DNA of 64,000 nucleotides from Anaerolineae bacterium. Its GTDB lineage: Bacteria; Chloroflexota; Anaerolineae; Aggregatilineales; UBA3940. A program made the translations under genes and the position numbers. The notes under the pieces were generated by a model. The model worked only from the letters and a program-made list of their open reading frames with translations, was not told the DNA's origin and did not search any database. Numbering within the stretch: the first letter of the stretch is position 1; each line of letters opens with the position of its first letter. Of this stretch, positions 51,600 through 60,885 are shown one piece after another. The stretch is from the NCBI GenBank assembly GCA_016926255.1, contig JAFGOY010000060.1, forward strand, positions 1-64,000. The letters run 5' to 3'.

Positions 51600-53630
51600 T
51601 TAAGGATTATGTTCACCCGTCCAGTCGGGGGCGTAGTCATTAGATTCGGTCTCGGTCAGGCGGGTGACGGCCCGCGACTGGAGATCGAGGCGATAGAGAT
51701 CGGTGGTGTCGTCCTCGGTGCGGTTGAAGTACAGCGACAGCCCATCACCCGACCAGGCCGGGCGGCCATTCTCCCCCTCTTCGACGAGCGGCATCGAGCG
51801 ACCGGTTGCAATATCAAGGGCATAAATCGACTCGGCCTCGCCATCTTCGGACAGGGTGTTGTAGGCCAGGAAGCGGCCATCGGGCGACCAGGCCGGGAAG
51901 CGGCAGTCGGCGGCGGGGCAGTCGAAAATCTCGGTCACCTGCCCGCCGGGATAATCCATCAGGGCGATCTCCCAGACTCCTCGCTGGTTGGTCATGAAGG
52001 CGATCTGCGTGCCATCAGGAGAGAACTGCGGGGCGCGGTCGGCAGTGTCATTCGATGTCAGGCGGTTGAGCATCCCCCCGTCGACCTGCACGACGACGAT
52101 CTCGCTGCGGTTGCCGGAACCGGACTCATAGGCGATCGATGTGCCGTCGGGCGACCAATCGGGATGACGATCTGGCTCGGTGCCAGAGGTAAGCTGCTGA
52201 ATATCTCCGGATGCAAGAGAACCGTTTACAACCAGAGCGATGTAAATATCACTGTTCCCTGCCTGCATCGACTCGAAAGCGAGATACTGCCCATCGGGCG
52301 ACCAGTCCGGCTCGCCATCATAAACCTGGTTGTCGGTCAGCACCTGCCGGTTGCTGCCTTCGGCGTCGATCAGGACGATCTCCGACTCTGCACTCTCGCC
52401 AAGCGTGAAGAAGGCCAGTCGACCGGGGCCGGTCTGCGGGCCGGGGGTGACGTCGATATTGAAGGACAATCCGTCCGAAGTAGGTTCGGGAGCAGCAGTC
52501 GAAGGAGACTCCGGTGTGCGGGTGGGCAACTCCACATCACTGGCAGATTCGACAGTAGGGACAACCGGCGTGGATTCACTATCCGGCGGGGCAGTGGAAT
52601 CAGAGGTGGCGGGCGGACCGCCTTGCAGCCACTCGCCAATCTGAGGCCAGAAGATAAAGCCAAGAACAATCAGCGCGAAAACAATAATGGGAAGGGCTAT
52701 CGAACTGAGCCAGCGCATCGAATGGGGCTTCAGGCCCGGTTGAGCCAGCAGTCCTGGTCGGGACACTTCTTTCCGGGTCGGCGGGGCCGGGGGAGGAGGC
52801 GGCGGCTCTGTGCGGATCGACCCGGCGACAGCTTCCTTGAAACTGGCGGCGAGGTCAACCGCTGTCGGGTAGCGGTCTTCGGGTTCTTTGGCCATTGCAC
52901 GGGCAATCACGTCGTCAATCGCGGCAGGGAGAGTGGCTTCGATCTCCGTGACCGACGGGATCGGCTCACGAACGTGCATATACATGACGGTGAGCGGCGT
53001 ATCGGCATCGAAGGGCGGCTGTCCGGTGACCAGTTCGAAAAGAATGGCACCGAGTGAATAAATATCACTGGCCGGGGTCGCCGATTTACCCCGACAGCGT
53101 TCGGGTGACATATAGTGCGGCGTCCCGACAACCCCTTCGGTGGTGACGTGGGTGGTCGTGCCGAGCATCTTGGCAATGCCGAAATCGGTGAGATAGGCAT
53201 TGTCACGCTCGTCGAGAAGGATATTGCTGGGCTTGATGTCGCGGTGGACGATGCCCTGCTGGTGGGCGTAATCCAGCCCTTCGGCGATCTGTTCGAGCAT
53301 ACGGGCAATGGTGGGCAGATCGAGGGGACCCTGGAAGAGTCGTTTCCGCAGGGAGCCGGATTCGAGAAGGCGCATGACGATATAGGGCTGGCCCTCGAAC
53401 TCACCGTAGGCGTAGACGGGAAGAACAGATCGATGCTCCAGGCGAGCGATCATGCGGGCTTCGCGCTGGAAACGCTTGGTGAAGGCCGGATCTTCGGAAT
53501 ACTGCCGGGGGAGAACCTTGATCGCCACATAGCGGCCAACCGAGGGCTGGAAGGCTTTGTAGACGGTCGCCATGCCACCCTGTCCAATCGTCTCGATCAA
53601 GTCAAATTCGGCAAAACGTTGTGGTTCCAT
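51600..53630 (-). CDS. Receptor Ser/Thr kinase with extracellular beta-propeller
   Basis: The 676-residue protein has an intact kinase domain (GQGGMATVYKA, VAIKVL, HRDIKPSNILL, DFGIAK, GTPHYMSPE) up to about residue 270, then a Pro-rich linker and one transmembrane helix (about 304-327). After a low-complexity Pro/Ser/Thr stalk there are about five WD40/PD40-like blades, each with the W-SPDG motif (for example EPDWSPDGQYLAFES). The propeller faces outside and is a likely ligand-binding or sensor part, similar to many Chloroflexota and actinobacterial kinases. ATG 53630 is the only sensible start. Its downstream neighbour on the strand is the AT-rich orphan. Confidence 0.93.
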   Translation of the reverse strand: MEPQRFAEFDLIETIGQGGMATVYKAFQPSVGRYVAIKVLPRQYSEDPAFTKRFQREARMIARLEHRSVLPVYAYGEFEGQPYIVMRLLESGSLRKRLFQGPLDLPTIARMLEQIAEGLDYAHQQGIVHRDIKPSNILLDERDNAYLTDFGIAKMLGTTTHVTTEGVVGTPHYMSPERCRGKSATPASDIYSLGAILFELVTGQPPFDADTPLTVMYMHVREPIPSVTEIEATLPAAIDDVIARAMAKEPEDRYPTAVDLAASFKEAVAGSIRTEPPPPPPAPPTRKEVSRPGLLAQPGLKPHSMRWLSSIALPIIVFALIVLGFIFWPQIGEWLQGGPPATSDSTAPPDSESTPVVPTVESASDVELPTRTPESPSTAAPEPTSDGLSFNIDVTPGPQTGPGRLAFFTLGESAESEIVLIDAEGSNRQVLTDNQVYDGEPDWSPDGQYLAFESMQAGNSDIYIALVVNGSLASGDIQQLTSGTEPDRHPDWSPDGTSIAYESGSGNRSEIVVVQVDGGMLNRLTSNDTADRAPQFSPDGTQIAFMTNQRGVWEIALMDYPGGQVTEIFDCPAADCRFPAWSPDGRFLAYNTLSEDGEAESIYALDIATGRSMPLVEEGENGRPAWSGDGLSLYFNRTEDDTTDLYRLDLQSRAVTRLTETESNDYAPDWTGEHNP

Positions 53631-53816
53631 CTATAGATGCTGCCCTTGAAATCGATCTCGTCAACACTGTAGCACAGGAACCGGGGGGATGCTAGGGACT
53701 GCTGCCCTGCGGCAAAAATCACGGTGTGATTCTTTTCGCTTTGGCTCAAAGCGCTTATAATCGGCGCTGAATGGCCAATCACATAGACGATGACCTGAGC
53801 AGCATCGAGGGCAGCT

Positions 53817-55919
53817 ATGGCAACAAACAAGCCATCCGACCAATCCAGATCAAACAGGACAAATGACGGAGATAGACGTAAAAAGTCGCGCCATGAGTGG
53901 TGGTATCTGCCGGCTGCCGTGCTGCTGCTGCTCGGCGCGGCGTTCTTCCGCGAGTGGAAACTCGGATCGGTGCCGCCGGGGATGCACGACGAGGAGTTGA
54001 TCAACGCGCAGTTATCCGATGAGATGCGGCAGGGCGATGTATCGGTCATCTACGACGAAACCGAACCGGCTCGCGAGGGCGTGTATTACGCACTGCTGGC
54101 AGCTTCAACCGCGGTAACCGGACGCGGGCTGATCCTGTGGCGGATGCCTTCGGTGTGGCTGGGGATGCTCTCGCTGGCGATGATGACCCGGCTGATGGGG
54201 CGCTTGTTTGGTGACCGTGTTTCGCTGATGACATTGGGACTGGCGGCAATCTCGTTCTGGCCGGTATGGATGGGCCGAAGTATACAGCATGTCGCAGCAC
54301 TGCCGCTGGCGACAACGGTCGTGATCTATGCATTTACCCGTGCCTTTCAATCAAAACAACTGACAACAGCCAGCCTGTGGTTTACCATCGGCGGGCTGGC
54401 ACTGGGCGCAGCACAATATGTCCACGTCACCGCATGGACGCTGCTACTGCTGTATTTTGTCATCATTATCTGCATGGTAGTGATTGACCGCGAGATCGTC
54501 AAGAAAAACCGGGCAAACATCTTCTACGCGCTGATGCTGTGCATCGTGCTGATCCTGCCGCTGGTCATCTACATCGCCCGGCATCCAGGTGTGCGGGAGG
54601 TCATGCCGATCGCCGAGCAGACACGGCTGATCGTCGAGGCACCGCGCCGGATACTGACCTCGCTGGCGGCACTGGTGCTGCGAGGTGATATGCTGCCCCA
54701 GCACAACCTGCCCGGACGCCCGGTTTTCGAACCGGTCAGCGCGGCATTAATGGCGATCGGGATCGGGGTGGCGCTGGCCCGCTGGCGAAAAGGCCCCTAC
54801 GGATTGGTGCTGCTGTGGCTGGTTATCGGATTGATCCCGACAGCATTCAACCCGCACACGCCCGATTTCGAATTCATGGGTGTGCTGCTGCCGGTGATCT
54901 ACGTGTTTCCGGCAATTGGCCTGAGCACCATCTACGACCTGGCAAGCCAGACGAAACAAGATCGGTTGAAGGCGAACCTACAACGTCTGATCAGCCTTGC
55001 AGTGGCGGGAATCATCATTGCCAACGCGCTGTGGACATACCGCGATTACTTTGTCAGGTGGCCCTCGCTGGGCGATGTCAGGTTAAACTACCAGGCCGAC
55101 CTGGGCCTGCTGGCCCATTACCTGGACACGAGCCAGGATTCCTCGCCGATATCGGTGTGCTCGACGCCGGTCGACCGGGGAGAAGACCCGTTTGCATTGA
55201 CCAATGCCGAACTGCTTTCTCGCTACCTCATGCACCGGCATAACCAGCCCATTCGCTATTTTGACTGCACACAGAGTCTCGTGCTGGCAAACGGGGGCGA
55301 ATCGCAATTACTAATCTTTCCACGAGGGCATTATTACGACCGGCTGCCCGGCCAGCTGTTATCCTGGATGCGCTATGCCGACGACGAACAGGTGCCGGGC
55401 ATACGCCCGGATGTAATCATGCGGTTTGAGGCAAGAGAAGAAGTCGCCTCATATATGGGCGCATTCACAACAGAGGCGATGGCCGTCTGGCCCCCGCCGC
55501 CAGAGAGCACTGGCGAGCTGGCATCGCTGCCGGTTCCGTTTGGCTATAACATCACGCTGCTGGGATATGACATCCGGGATGACCACCTGCGGGCGGGTGA
55601 CTGGGTTGAGCTAACAACGTACTGGCGGGTCGACGGCCCACCTCCGACCGGGATGACGGTTTTCACGCACCTGTTGAGCAACCCGGTGGTGGTCGTGGCA
55701 CAGACGGACAGCCTGGGCGTACAAACCGGCACGCTCGAAGTGCGGGATATCTTTATCCAGAACACATTGATCGGGACGCCGGTTGGCATGTCGAAGGGAG
55801 AGTACCCACTGTCAGTGGGACTGTATTTCCCCGGTAGCGGCGAACGGCTCTCGGCCTTTGAAGGCGATCAGGCGATGGCTACCCGGCTGTTCCTGCGCAG
55901 CGTGACGATTGAACCCTGA
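53817..55919 (+). CDS. PMT-like polytopic glycosyltransferase
   Basis: The 700-residue protein has about 11 hydrophobic helices in its first 400 residues. The first outer loop reads GSVPPGMHDEELINAQLSDEM, the acidic D(D/E)E-type motif of GT-C/PMT enzymes. The C-terminal 200 residues are exported and beta-rich, ending in a sugar-binding-like domain (YNITLLGYDIRDDHLRAGDW). Such enzymes use polyprenyl-phosphate sugars to glycosylate proteins or lipids outside. Acceptor and sugar are unknown. Start ATG 53817 has GAGGG upstream. RtcA starts 18 bp after its stop, but no functional link is known. Confidence 0.75.
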   Translation: MATNKPSDQSRSNRTNDGDRRKKSRHEWWYLPAAVLLLLGAAFFREWKLGSVPPGMHDEELINAQLSDEMRQGDVSVIYDETEPAREGVYYALLAASTAVTGRGLILWRMPSVWLGMLSLAMMTRLMGRLFGDRVSLMTLGLAAISFWPVWMGRSIQHVAALPLATTVVIYAFTRAFQSKQLTTASLWFTIGGLALGAAQYVHVTAWTLLLLYFVIIICMVVIDREIVKKNRANIFYALMLCIVLILPLVIYIARHPGVREVMPIAEQTRLIVEAPRRILTSLAALVLRGDMLPQHNLPGRPVFEPVSAALMAIGIGVALARWRKGPYGLVLLWLVIGLIPTAFNPHTPDFEFMGVLLPVIYVFPAIGLSTIYDLASQTKQDRLKANLQRLISLAVAGIIIANALWTYRDYFVRWPSLGDVRLNYQADLGLLAHYLDTSQDSSPISVCSTPVDRGEDPFALTNAELLSRYLMHRHNQPIRYFDCTQSLVLANGGESQLLIFPRGHYYDRLPGQLLSWMRYADDEQVPGIRPDVIMRFEAREEVASYMGAFTTEAMAVWPPPPESTGELASLPVPFGYNITLLGYDIRDDHLRAGDWVELTTYWRVDGPPPTGMTVFTHLLSNPVVVVAQTDSLGVQTGTLEVRDIFIQNTLIGTPVGMSKGEYPLSVGLYFPGSGERLSAFEGDQAMATRLFLRSVTIEP

Positions 55920-55937
55920 TCAGCGGTGAACCCCACA

Positions 55938-56981
55938 ATGATCCAGATTGACGGCCAACAGGGAGAAGGTGGCGGGCAGGTGCTGCGCACCGCGCTGGCG
56001 CTTTCTATTGCAACCGGGCAGCCGGTACAGCTTTCCAATATCCGGGCAAAGCGGCGAAATCCAGGGCTGGCCCCTCAGCACCTTGCGGGGGTGCTGGCTG
56101 CCGCGCAAATCTGCGGAGCGGAAGTCGGTGGGGTGCGGCTCCGCTCGACCCAGGTCACTTTTCAACCGGGTGGAGCGGCACAGGCCGGTCAGTACTCGTT
56201 CGACATCAGCCAGATGGCGGGGCAGGGGAGCGCCGGGGCGGTGACACTGCTCTTGCAGACGATCCTGCTGCCGCTGGCATTGAGCGATGGCGAGTCGGAA
56301 TTGGTGATCCGGGGCGGGACGCATGTTGCCTGGAGTCCGCCGGTTCATTACGTTCAATGGGTGCTGCTGCCCACACTCGAACGGATCGGGATCAAAGCAG
56401 AGATCGAACTCGAAACCTGGGGCTGGTACCCGAAAGGCAGGGGACAGATCAGGGTGTGGATCGGTGGTGGGGCGCGGCTCACGGGGATCGATCTGGGGAA
56501 ACGTGGAAACCTCAAGACGATCAAGGGAATGGCCGGGGCCAGCAACCTCCCGGCGCATATTCCGCAACGGATCGCAAACCGGGCGAACAACGTTCTGCGT
56601 GAAGCAAACCTCCCGGCCAGAGTCGAACCGATACGCACCGGCGGGCCAGCGACCGGTGCAGGGGTGTTCCTGGCAGCGGAATATGATGGGTTGATCACGG
56701 GTTTCAGCGCGTTGGGGGCAAGAGGAAAGCCTTCCGAGGTAGTGGCCGACGAAGCGGTTGGTGATTTGATCGCCGCACACCAACAAGACGAAGGGCTCGA
56801 CGAACACCTGCCGGATCAACTTCTGCCCGCGCTGGCGCTGGCAGAAGGATCGTCATCGCTGGGAACGGTCGAGATTACCGGACATACCATGACGGTGGTT
56901 GACATTATCGGCTATTTTACCGAGCGTGAGATCCGGGTCGAGGGGATAGTCGGAGAGCCGGGGGTAGTTACTGTTGAGTGA
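55938..56981 (+). CDS. rtcA: RNA 3'-terminal phosphate cyclase
   Basis: The ~347-residue enzyme turns a 3'-phosphate of RNA into a 2',3'-cyclic phosphate using ATP. The start QIDGQQGEGGGQVLRTALALS is the family signature, GSAGAVTLLLQTILLPLA and GWYPKGRGQI are conserved, and the adenylated His lies in DEHLPDQLLPALA (His290). ATG 55938 is preferred for homology; an in-frame GTG at 55926 adds four residues. The ligase partner RtcB and the RtcR regulator are not nearby, so it is not the classic repair operon. It overlaps the next gene by 8 bp. Confidence 0.95.
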   Translation: MIQIDGQQGEGGGQVLRTALALSIATGQPVQLSNIRAKRRNPGLAPQHLAGVLAAAQICGAEVGGVRLRSTQVTFQPGGAAQAGQYSFDISQMAGQGSAGAVTLLLQTILLPLALSDGESELVIRGGTHVAWSPPVHYVQWVLLPTLERIGIKAEIELETWGWYPKGRGQIRVWIGGGARLTGIDLGKRGNLKTIKGMAGASNLPAHIPQRIANRANNVLREANLPARVEPIRTGGPATGAGVFLAAEYDGLITGFSALGARGKPSEVVADEAVGDLIAAHQQDEGLDEHLPDQLLPALALAEGSSSLGTVEITGHTMTVVDIIGYFTEREIRVEGIVGEPGVVTVE

Positions 56982-58191
56982 GGCATTCGTTCCAGGCAAA
57001 GCAGCGGCTATACTGACCATCGAGGCGGGGATTCCCGGCGGGGTACCGACCGTCGTCGAGATCACCTACCGGGCGCTGGAACGCTGGGGATATCAACCGA
57101 CCGTATACCGATCACAGTTTGCGGAAGGTGATCTCTCACCCTGGGAGCGGATCAGGACAGCGGCCCGTGATCGAAAGCCACGGTTGATTGACGAGCGCGG
57201 ATTGGATACGATGATCGTCCCCGCACCGCCGGTGCCGTTCTGGGGATTCTATGCCGTGCCCCAGTTTACAATCGGTAAGCTGCTGGGGGTCTACCGAGGC
57301 GTGTTCGTCGTGTCGGGGAGCGCGAACGTGGCGCTGCCGCTGGCGCTGCGCAGCAAGCCCTACGCACTGTGGCTGGCGACTACCTACCGGGACGAACTGG
57401 AAGCCAAAGCAGCGGTCGGGGATCAGTGGGCGCAGAGTGTGCTATCAAAACCAAGCTGGCGATTGATCGAATGGCAGGAGAAGCTTGCCATCCGCCGGGC
57501 GAAGCGGGTACTGTCGATGAGCTACCACACGGCGGAGCGAATCCGAGAACTGGTGCCGGAAGCCGCCGGGCGCGTCGAAACCGTCCCGGTGCCGGTCGAC
57601 ACGACGATCTACAGGCCCGACCCAGACACACGACGAGAATCGCCGTATGGGGAATACCTGCTGCTTGCGGCGCGGATCAACGACCCGCGAAAGAACGTCG
57701 GGATGCTGATCAGGGCGTTTGCGATCATCCACGAGCGGCATCCCCAGATCAAGCTGGTGCTGGCAGGCGAAGCACCGGACGAGCCGCTGCGATCATTGGT
57801 CAATAGCCTGGGCATAGGCAGATCGGTAGTGTTTGCCGGGATGGTTTCAAGGGAGGAACTGCTCAAGTTGTACCAGGGTGCAACCCTGTTTGTGCTGCCC
57901 TCGACGCAGGAAGGACTGGGAATCGTGGTTTTGGAGGCGCTGGCCTGCGGCACACCGGTCATTGCAACCCGCTGCGGAGGGCCGGAAGGGTTCGTGATCG
58001 ACGGGGAAACGGGCAAACTGGTAGACGATCCCCACGATGCGGAGGCGTTCGCCGAGGCGGTGCTGAATGTGCTGCCCTCCGCCGGGCAGATGCGGGAACG
58101 GTGCGCGGCATTCGCCGAGGCAGTCTACTCTTACCCGGTGGTGGAGGCGCGGCTCAGGCAGGCATTTGAAACGATCCAGCCGCAGCGTTGA
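56974..58191 (+). CDS. GT4 family glycosyltransferase
   Basis: The 405-residue GT-B enzyme has the GGVPTVVEITYRALE acceptor region, YLLLAARINDPRKNVGMLIRAF in the donor domain, and LPSTQEGLGIVVLEALACGTPVIATRCGGP as the acidic-pair donor-binding block. It starts at TTG inside the end of rtcA, a weak start, but no better in-frame codon is seen near family length. It may belong with the PMT-like gene two genes upstream in surface glycosylation. The substrate is not predictable. Confidence 0.85.
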   Translation: MSEAFVPGKAAAILTIEAGIPGGVPTVVEITYRALERWGYQPTVYRSQFAEGDLSPWERIRTAARDRKPRLIDERGLDTMIVPAPPVPFWGFYAVPQFTIGKLLGVYRGVFVVSGSANVALPLALRSKPYALWLATTYRDELEAKAAVGDQWAQSVLSKPSWRLIEWQEKLAIRRAKRVLSMSYHTAERIRELVPEAAGRVETVPVPVDTTIYRPDPDTRRESPYGEYLLLAARINDPRKNVGMLIRAFAIIHERHPQIKLVLAGEAPDEPLRSLVNSLGIGRSVVFAGMVSREELLKLYQGATLFVLPSTQEGLGIVVLEALACGTPVIATRCGGPEGFVIDGETGKLVDDPHDAEAFAEAVLNVLPSAGQMRERCAAFAEAVYSYPVVEARLRQAFETIQPQR

Positions 58192-58209
58192 TCGGGATCA
58201 CTTCCGACC

Positions 58210-58659
58210 TCAAATCCATCGCCTCGTGCGCTGTTTGTATTCACAGTAATCCGCGCCGAAGCGTTCCTCAAGCATAGCTTCTTCAACGCGAATGAACAGA
58301 ACCTCCATTAGAACGGCAAAGACGGCAACCACAGCCCAGGGGGTCAGCGACCCCAGCAGCAAGGCAATCCCGATCAGGACAAGGGTGAAACCGAGATACA
58401 TCGGGTTCCGGGTGAGACAAAAGACACCGGTTATCACCAGCGCGGACGATTCTTCGAAAGGTTTAACCGTAGTACCACGCGTACTGAAAGCTCTGTCGGC
58501 CAGCAAATTGATCGCCACCCCAACTACCAGTGGAATGATCCCCAGGAAGATCAGAGGTGTTGTGAGCAACTGCCTGCCGGGGAACAGGAAATGCAGGATG
58601 CCCATCAGGCCGATGGCCGTATACAGATAGATCGGCGGATGGATTTTCTTGCCGGGCAT
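58210..58659 (-). CDS. Isoprenylcysteine carboxylmethyltransferase/PEMT-family-like membrane protein
   Basis: The 149-residue protein has four predicted membrane helices and the family block VFCLTRNPMYLGFTLVLIG, followed by the EEAMLEERFGADYCEYKQRTRRWI C-terminal tail. The ...RNPMYLG... and E..L...FG..Y..Y...V.RW pattern defines the bacterial ICMT/NnrU-like superfamily of SAM-dependent membrane methyltransferases. Its acceptor in bacteria is generally unknown. ATG 58659 has GGAGG upstream. It is convergent with the GT4 gene, 18 bp apart. Confidence 0.85.
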   Translation of the reverse strand: MPGKKIHPPIYLYTAIGLMGILHFLFPGRQLLTTPLIFLGIIPLVVGVAINLLADRAFSTRGTTVKPFEESSALVITGVFCLTRNPMYLGFTLVLIGIALLLGSLTPWAVVAVFAVLMEVLFIRVEEAMLEERFGADYCEYKQRTRRWI

Positions 58660-58749
58660 TTTTCCTCCTCGACTCAATTCAAGCGGCTTTATTCATCTAC
58701 GGAATACATACGTTGGGGGCAAGCGCTTTGTTGCACAAACCAGCCGCGT

Positions 58750-58779
58750 TTGACGGAGTGACAGGCAATAAACTATACT
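58750..58779 (+). promoter_or_regulatory. Promoter of the Trm112-like gene
   Basis: TTGACG (58750-58755), an 18-bp spacer, TATACT (58774-58779). The ATG is at 58818, with CAGGAG upstream. Confidence 0.6.
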
Positions 58780-58817
58780 CGTGCCAAGAATAGATTTCTC
58801 TTCCAGGAGACCATTGG

Positions 58818-59078
58818 ATGGTTCACGAAAACTTACTAGAAATTCTGCGCTGCCCGGTTGCTGTACACTATACCGACAAAGGCGATGACCCCGGTCGGCT
58901 TGAACTGGTACATGGATGCTGGCTGGTATGCGCCGATTCGGGTTACAAGTATCCTATTATTGATGATATCCCTGTGATGTTGGTTGAAGTCGGCAAAAAA
59001 TACAGTGATGTTGCGACCGCCGATTTGCCCGTTCCACCTCCGAAAGAAGACGTCATCCCTGCCGAGGAAACCGAGTAG
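58818..59078 (+). CDS. Trm112/YcaR-like small protein with degenerate zinc site
   Basis: The 86-residue protein opens LLEILRCPVAVHYTD and has LVHGCWLVCADSGYKYPIIDDIPVMLVEVGKK, the classic Trm112-like fold signature (YPI.DDIPVML). Family members usually carry four zinc-ligand Cys. Here, Cys12 and Cys38 remain in the normal places and the partner positions are Val/Asp, so zinc binding is doubtful. Trm112-like proteins activate methyltransferases; none is adjacent apart from the ICMT-like gene on the other strand. The tail is acidic and Pro-rich. The response regulator follows in the same direction. Confidence 0.85.
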   Translation: MVHENLLEILRCPVAVHYTDKGDDPGRLELVHGCWLVCADSGYKYPIIDDIPVMLVEVGKKYSDVATADLPVPPPKEDVIPAEETE

Positions 59079-59153
59079 TTCCAGGCCCAGTCGATTGTCT
59101 TCCCTGGCTTCAGGGCCATGTTATTGTGAAGCATCATTGAAGAGGATACACCT

Positions 59154-59555
59154 ATGACCGATATGCTGCCTCCGTTAACCCACATCCTGGTGATCGACGA
59201 CGATCCCAACCTGCTTCTGCTATTGACCAAGATGCTGGCTCGCATAGGTGCAAAAACAACAACCGCCGAAACCGGAGTCGAAGGTCTGGATTTACTCGAC
59301 AAAGTCAACTATGACTTATTGATTCTGGACCTGATGCTCCCGGATGTCGACGGGTATGAGATTTTAAGGCGTTTGCGAGAAGAAACCCGCTACGACAAAC
59401 TGCCCATTCTGATCCTGTCTGCCCGCGCCGACCCGGATGCGATCAGCAGGGGGCTGGGGCTTGGTGCTGACGGCTACCTGACCAAGCCGTATCTACCGAA
59501 CACGCTGACCAGCCGGGTCAGGACTTTACTGGCTCAAGGCCGAAAAACCACGTAA
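59154..59555 (+). CDS. Single-domain response regulator
   Basis: The 133-residue protein is one receiver domain with no output domain. It has the acidic cluster D15-D17 (VIDDDPN), phospho-acceptor Asp59 (ILDLMLPDVDG), the switch Ser (LSARADP) and Lys111 (LTKPYLP), so it should accept phosphate. It may act as a phosphate sink or bind a partner protein. AGAGGA is found upstream of the ATG. Its kinase is not adjacent. It ends at a strong terminator. Confidence 0.93.
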   Translation: MTDMLPPLTHILVIDDDPNLLLLLTKMLARIGAKTTTAETGVEGLDLLDKVNYDLLILDLMLPDVDGYEILRRLREETRYDKLPILILSARADPDAISRGLGLGADGYLTKPYLPNTLTSRVRTLLAQGRKTT

Positions 59556-59576
59556 TCGTCAGTGTTGAAATCGAAC

Positions 59577-59615
59577 AACGGCATTCACCCAATCGAGTGA
59601 ATGCCGTTTACTTTT
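59577..59615 (+). terminator. Terminator after the response regulator
   Basis: AACGGCATTCAC (59577-59588) pairs perfectly with GTGAATGCCGTT (59597-59608), then TACTTTTTACC. Confidence 0.8.
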
Positions 59616-59660
59616 TACCGGTGATGCGTTTGTTCAGTTTCGCGCCTCGCGGTCAGGCGG

Positions 59661-60248
59661 TTACCATTCTTCGCCTTCATAATACTCCGGTGGAAGCTCG
59701 TCGAGGTCTTCTTCGTAATATTCACCCTCCACGACTTCGCTCTTTTGACCGGGAAGCGGCAGCGCCTTGCGGCGGTATTGCTCGGCCAGATCAGCGCCAC
59801 TTTTCAGACGTCCGTAGCGAGCACGCCTTTCCTCCAATTGATACTGAGCCAACGAATCGCGCAGTTGAGAAGGCCGCTGTTTTTTCTTCATGCCGCGTGC
59901 AATCAACCAGGCGATGGTCAGGGTGGGGATCAATTGAGTGCCGGGGATCAGCCCTTCGAACACGGTGACAAGCTGAAGTGATTGCAGTCCCAACAACTCA
60001 AGAATGATCCAGGCAATGGGCGCGGCGAAGAAGTCGAACGCCAGGTCGAGCAGATCAAGCGCCAGGGGAACAGTGATCGGCACCGCCTGGAGCGTCTCGA
60101 AAAAATCGGCGTCCTCCGGCACGTCGACGTTGACAATCTGCCTGGCGGCGATGATCAGCAGGGTGATCGCGCCAACCAGGGCCAGGGCGAGAATGATCCC
60201 AATTGCCAGTGCAGCCTCTTTTATTGTTTGTACAAAAGCAGTATCCAT
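59661..60248 (-). CDS. Membrane protein with acidic cytoplasmic-type tail
   Basis: The 195-residue protein has a strong N-terminal helix (about residues 13-36), a possible second hydrophobic region (about 60-90) and a third helix-like segment (VFEGLIPGTQLIPTLTIAWLIA). A long charged tail follows (residues ~115-195), first basic and then very acidic with paired Tyr (GEYYEEDLDELPPEYYEGEE). I do not recognise the family. The CBS-domain gene lies upstream by 43 bp on the same strand, so the two may form an operon. The Tyr/Glu-rich tail could be a docking or phosphorylation region, which is speculation. Confidence 0.65.
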   Translation of the reverse strand: MDTAFVQTIKEAALAIGIILALALVGAITLLIIAARQIVNVDVPEDADFFETLQAVPITVPLALDLLDLAFDFFAAPIAWIILELLGLQSLQLVTVFEGLIPGTQLIPTLTIAWLIARGMKKKQRPSQLRDSLAQYQLEERRARYGRLKSGADLAEQYRRKALPLPGQKSEVVEGEYYEEDLDELPPEYYEGEEW

Positions 60249-60291
60249 GAATATCTCTGCCTTTCATTCCACCACTGCTATTTCCTGCTGG

Positions 60292-60699
60292 TCAGGCTTT
60301 TTTGTCCTCAGCGATTACCTCAGTCACCAGATCGGTCATGGAAACAATGCCGAGCAGCATATCGCCATCGACAACCGGCACATGGCCAATCCCGGTCTGC
60401 CGGAAAAGCCGGGCGATATATTTCGCCTTTAAGTTTGGCATGACGGTTACCAATGGTTTCGTCATGACTTCATCAACGGAAGTAGTGTCGGGATCAAGCC
60501 CCTTGGCCAGAACGTTTTTCACTATATCGGAATAGGTGATGATCCCGTAGGGGTCATCTTCCTGGCGAGGTTCGATTATCAGGCTGCGTACGCCTTCCAG
60601 CCTCATCTGACAGGCCGCATCGCTGATGCTGGCATCAGCAAGGATAGTAGCAATTTCAACCTGCATGATATCTCTGGCAGTGAGGTTGTATTTGGCCAT
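60292..60699 (-). CDS. Twin CBS domain protein
   Basis: The 135-residue protein consists of two CBS motifs: ARDIMQVEIATILADASISDA with GIITYSDIVKNVL, then VMTKPLVTVMPNL with VVDGDMLLGIVSMTDLVTEVI. Twin CBS modules usually bind adenine nucleotides and act as energy-status sensors or as subunits of another protein. ATG 60699 has GGAG 7 bp upstream; the ATG at 60702 is too close. It is the first gene of a short minus-strand unit. Confidence 0.92.
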   Translation of the reverse strand: MAKYNLTARDIMQVEIATILADASISDAACQMRLEGVRSLIIEPRQEDDPYGIITYSDIVKNVLAKGLDPDTTSVDEVMTKPLVTVMPNLKAKYIARLFRQTGIGHVPVVDGDMLLGIVSMTDLVTEVIAEDKKA

Positions 60700-60885
60700 C
60701 ATGCATCTCCAATTCACTGTTGTCCTCTACATTATGGCCCTGCCGTTTCCTTAGCACAAATAGACCGGTGGGGCTTTGTCAGAAAGTCGTCTACCTGTTT
60801 TCCCGCGCTTCCGATACAATTACGACGTGAGTCAATAACGGGATGATGCTGGTTTTTAACCAGGTCAGGATGACGTGGAGGGGTG

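Noticed and set aside
51507-53057. Long open frame opposite the propeller kinase
   Set aside because: It is antisense to a clear kinase gene, has Arg/Gly-biased composition and no recognisable domain; an artefact of codon bias in GC-rich DNA.
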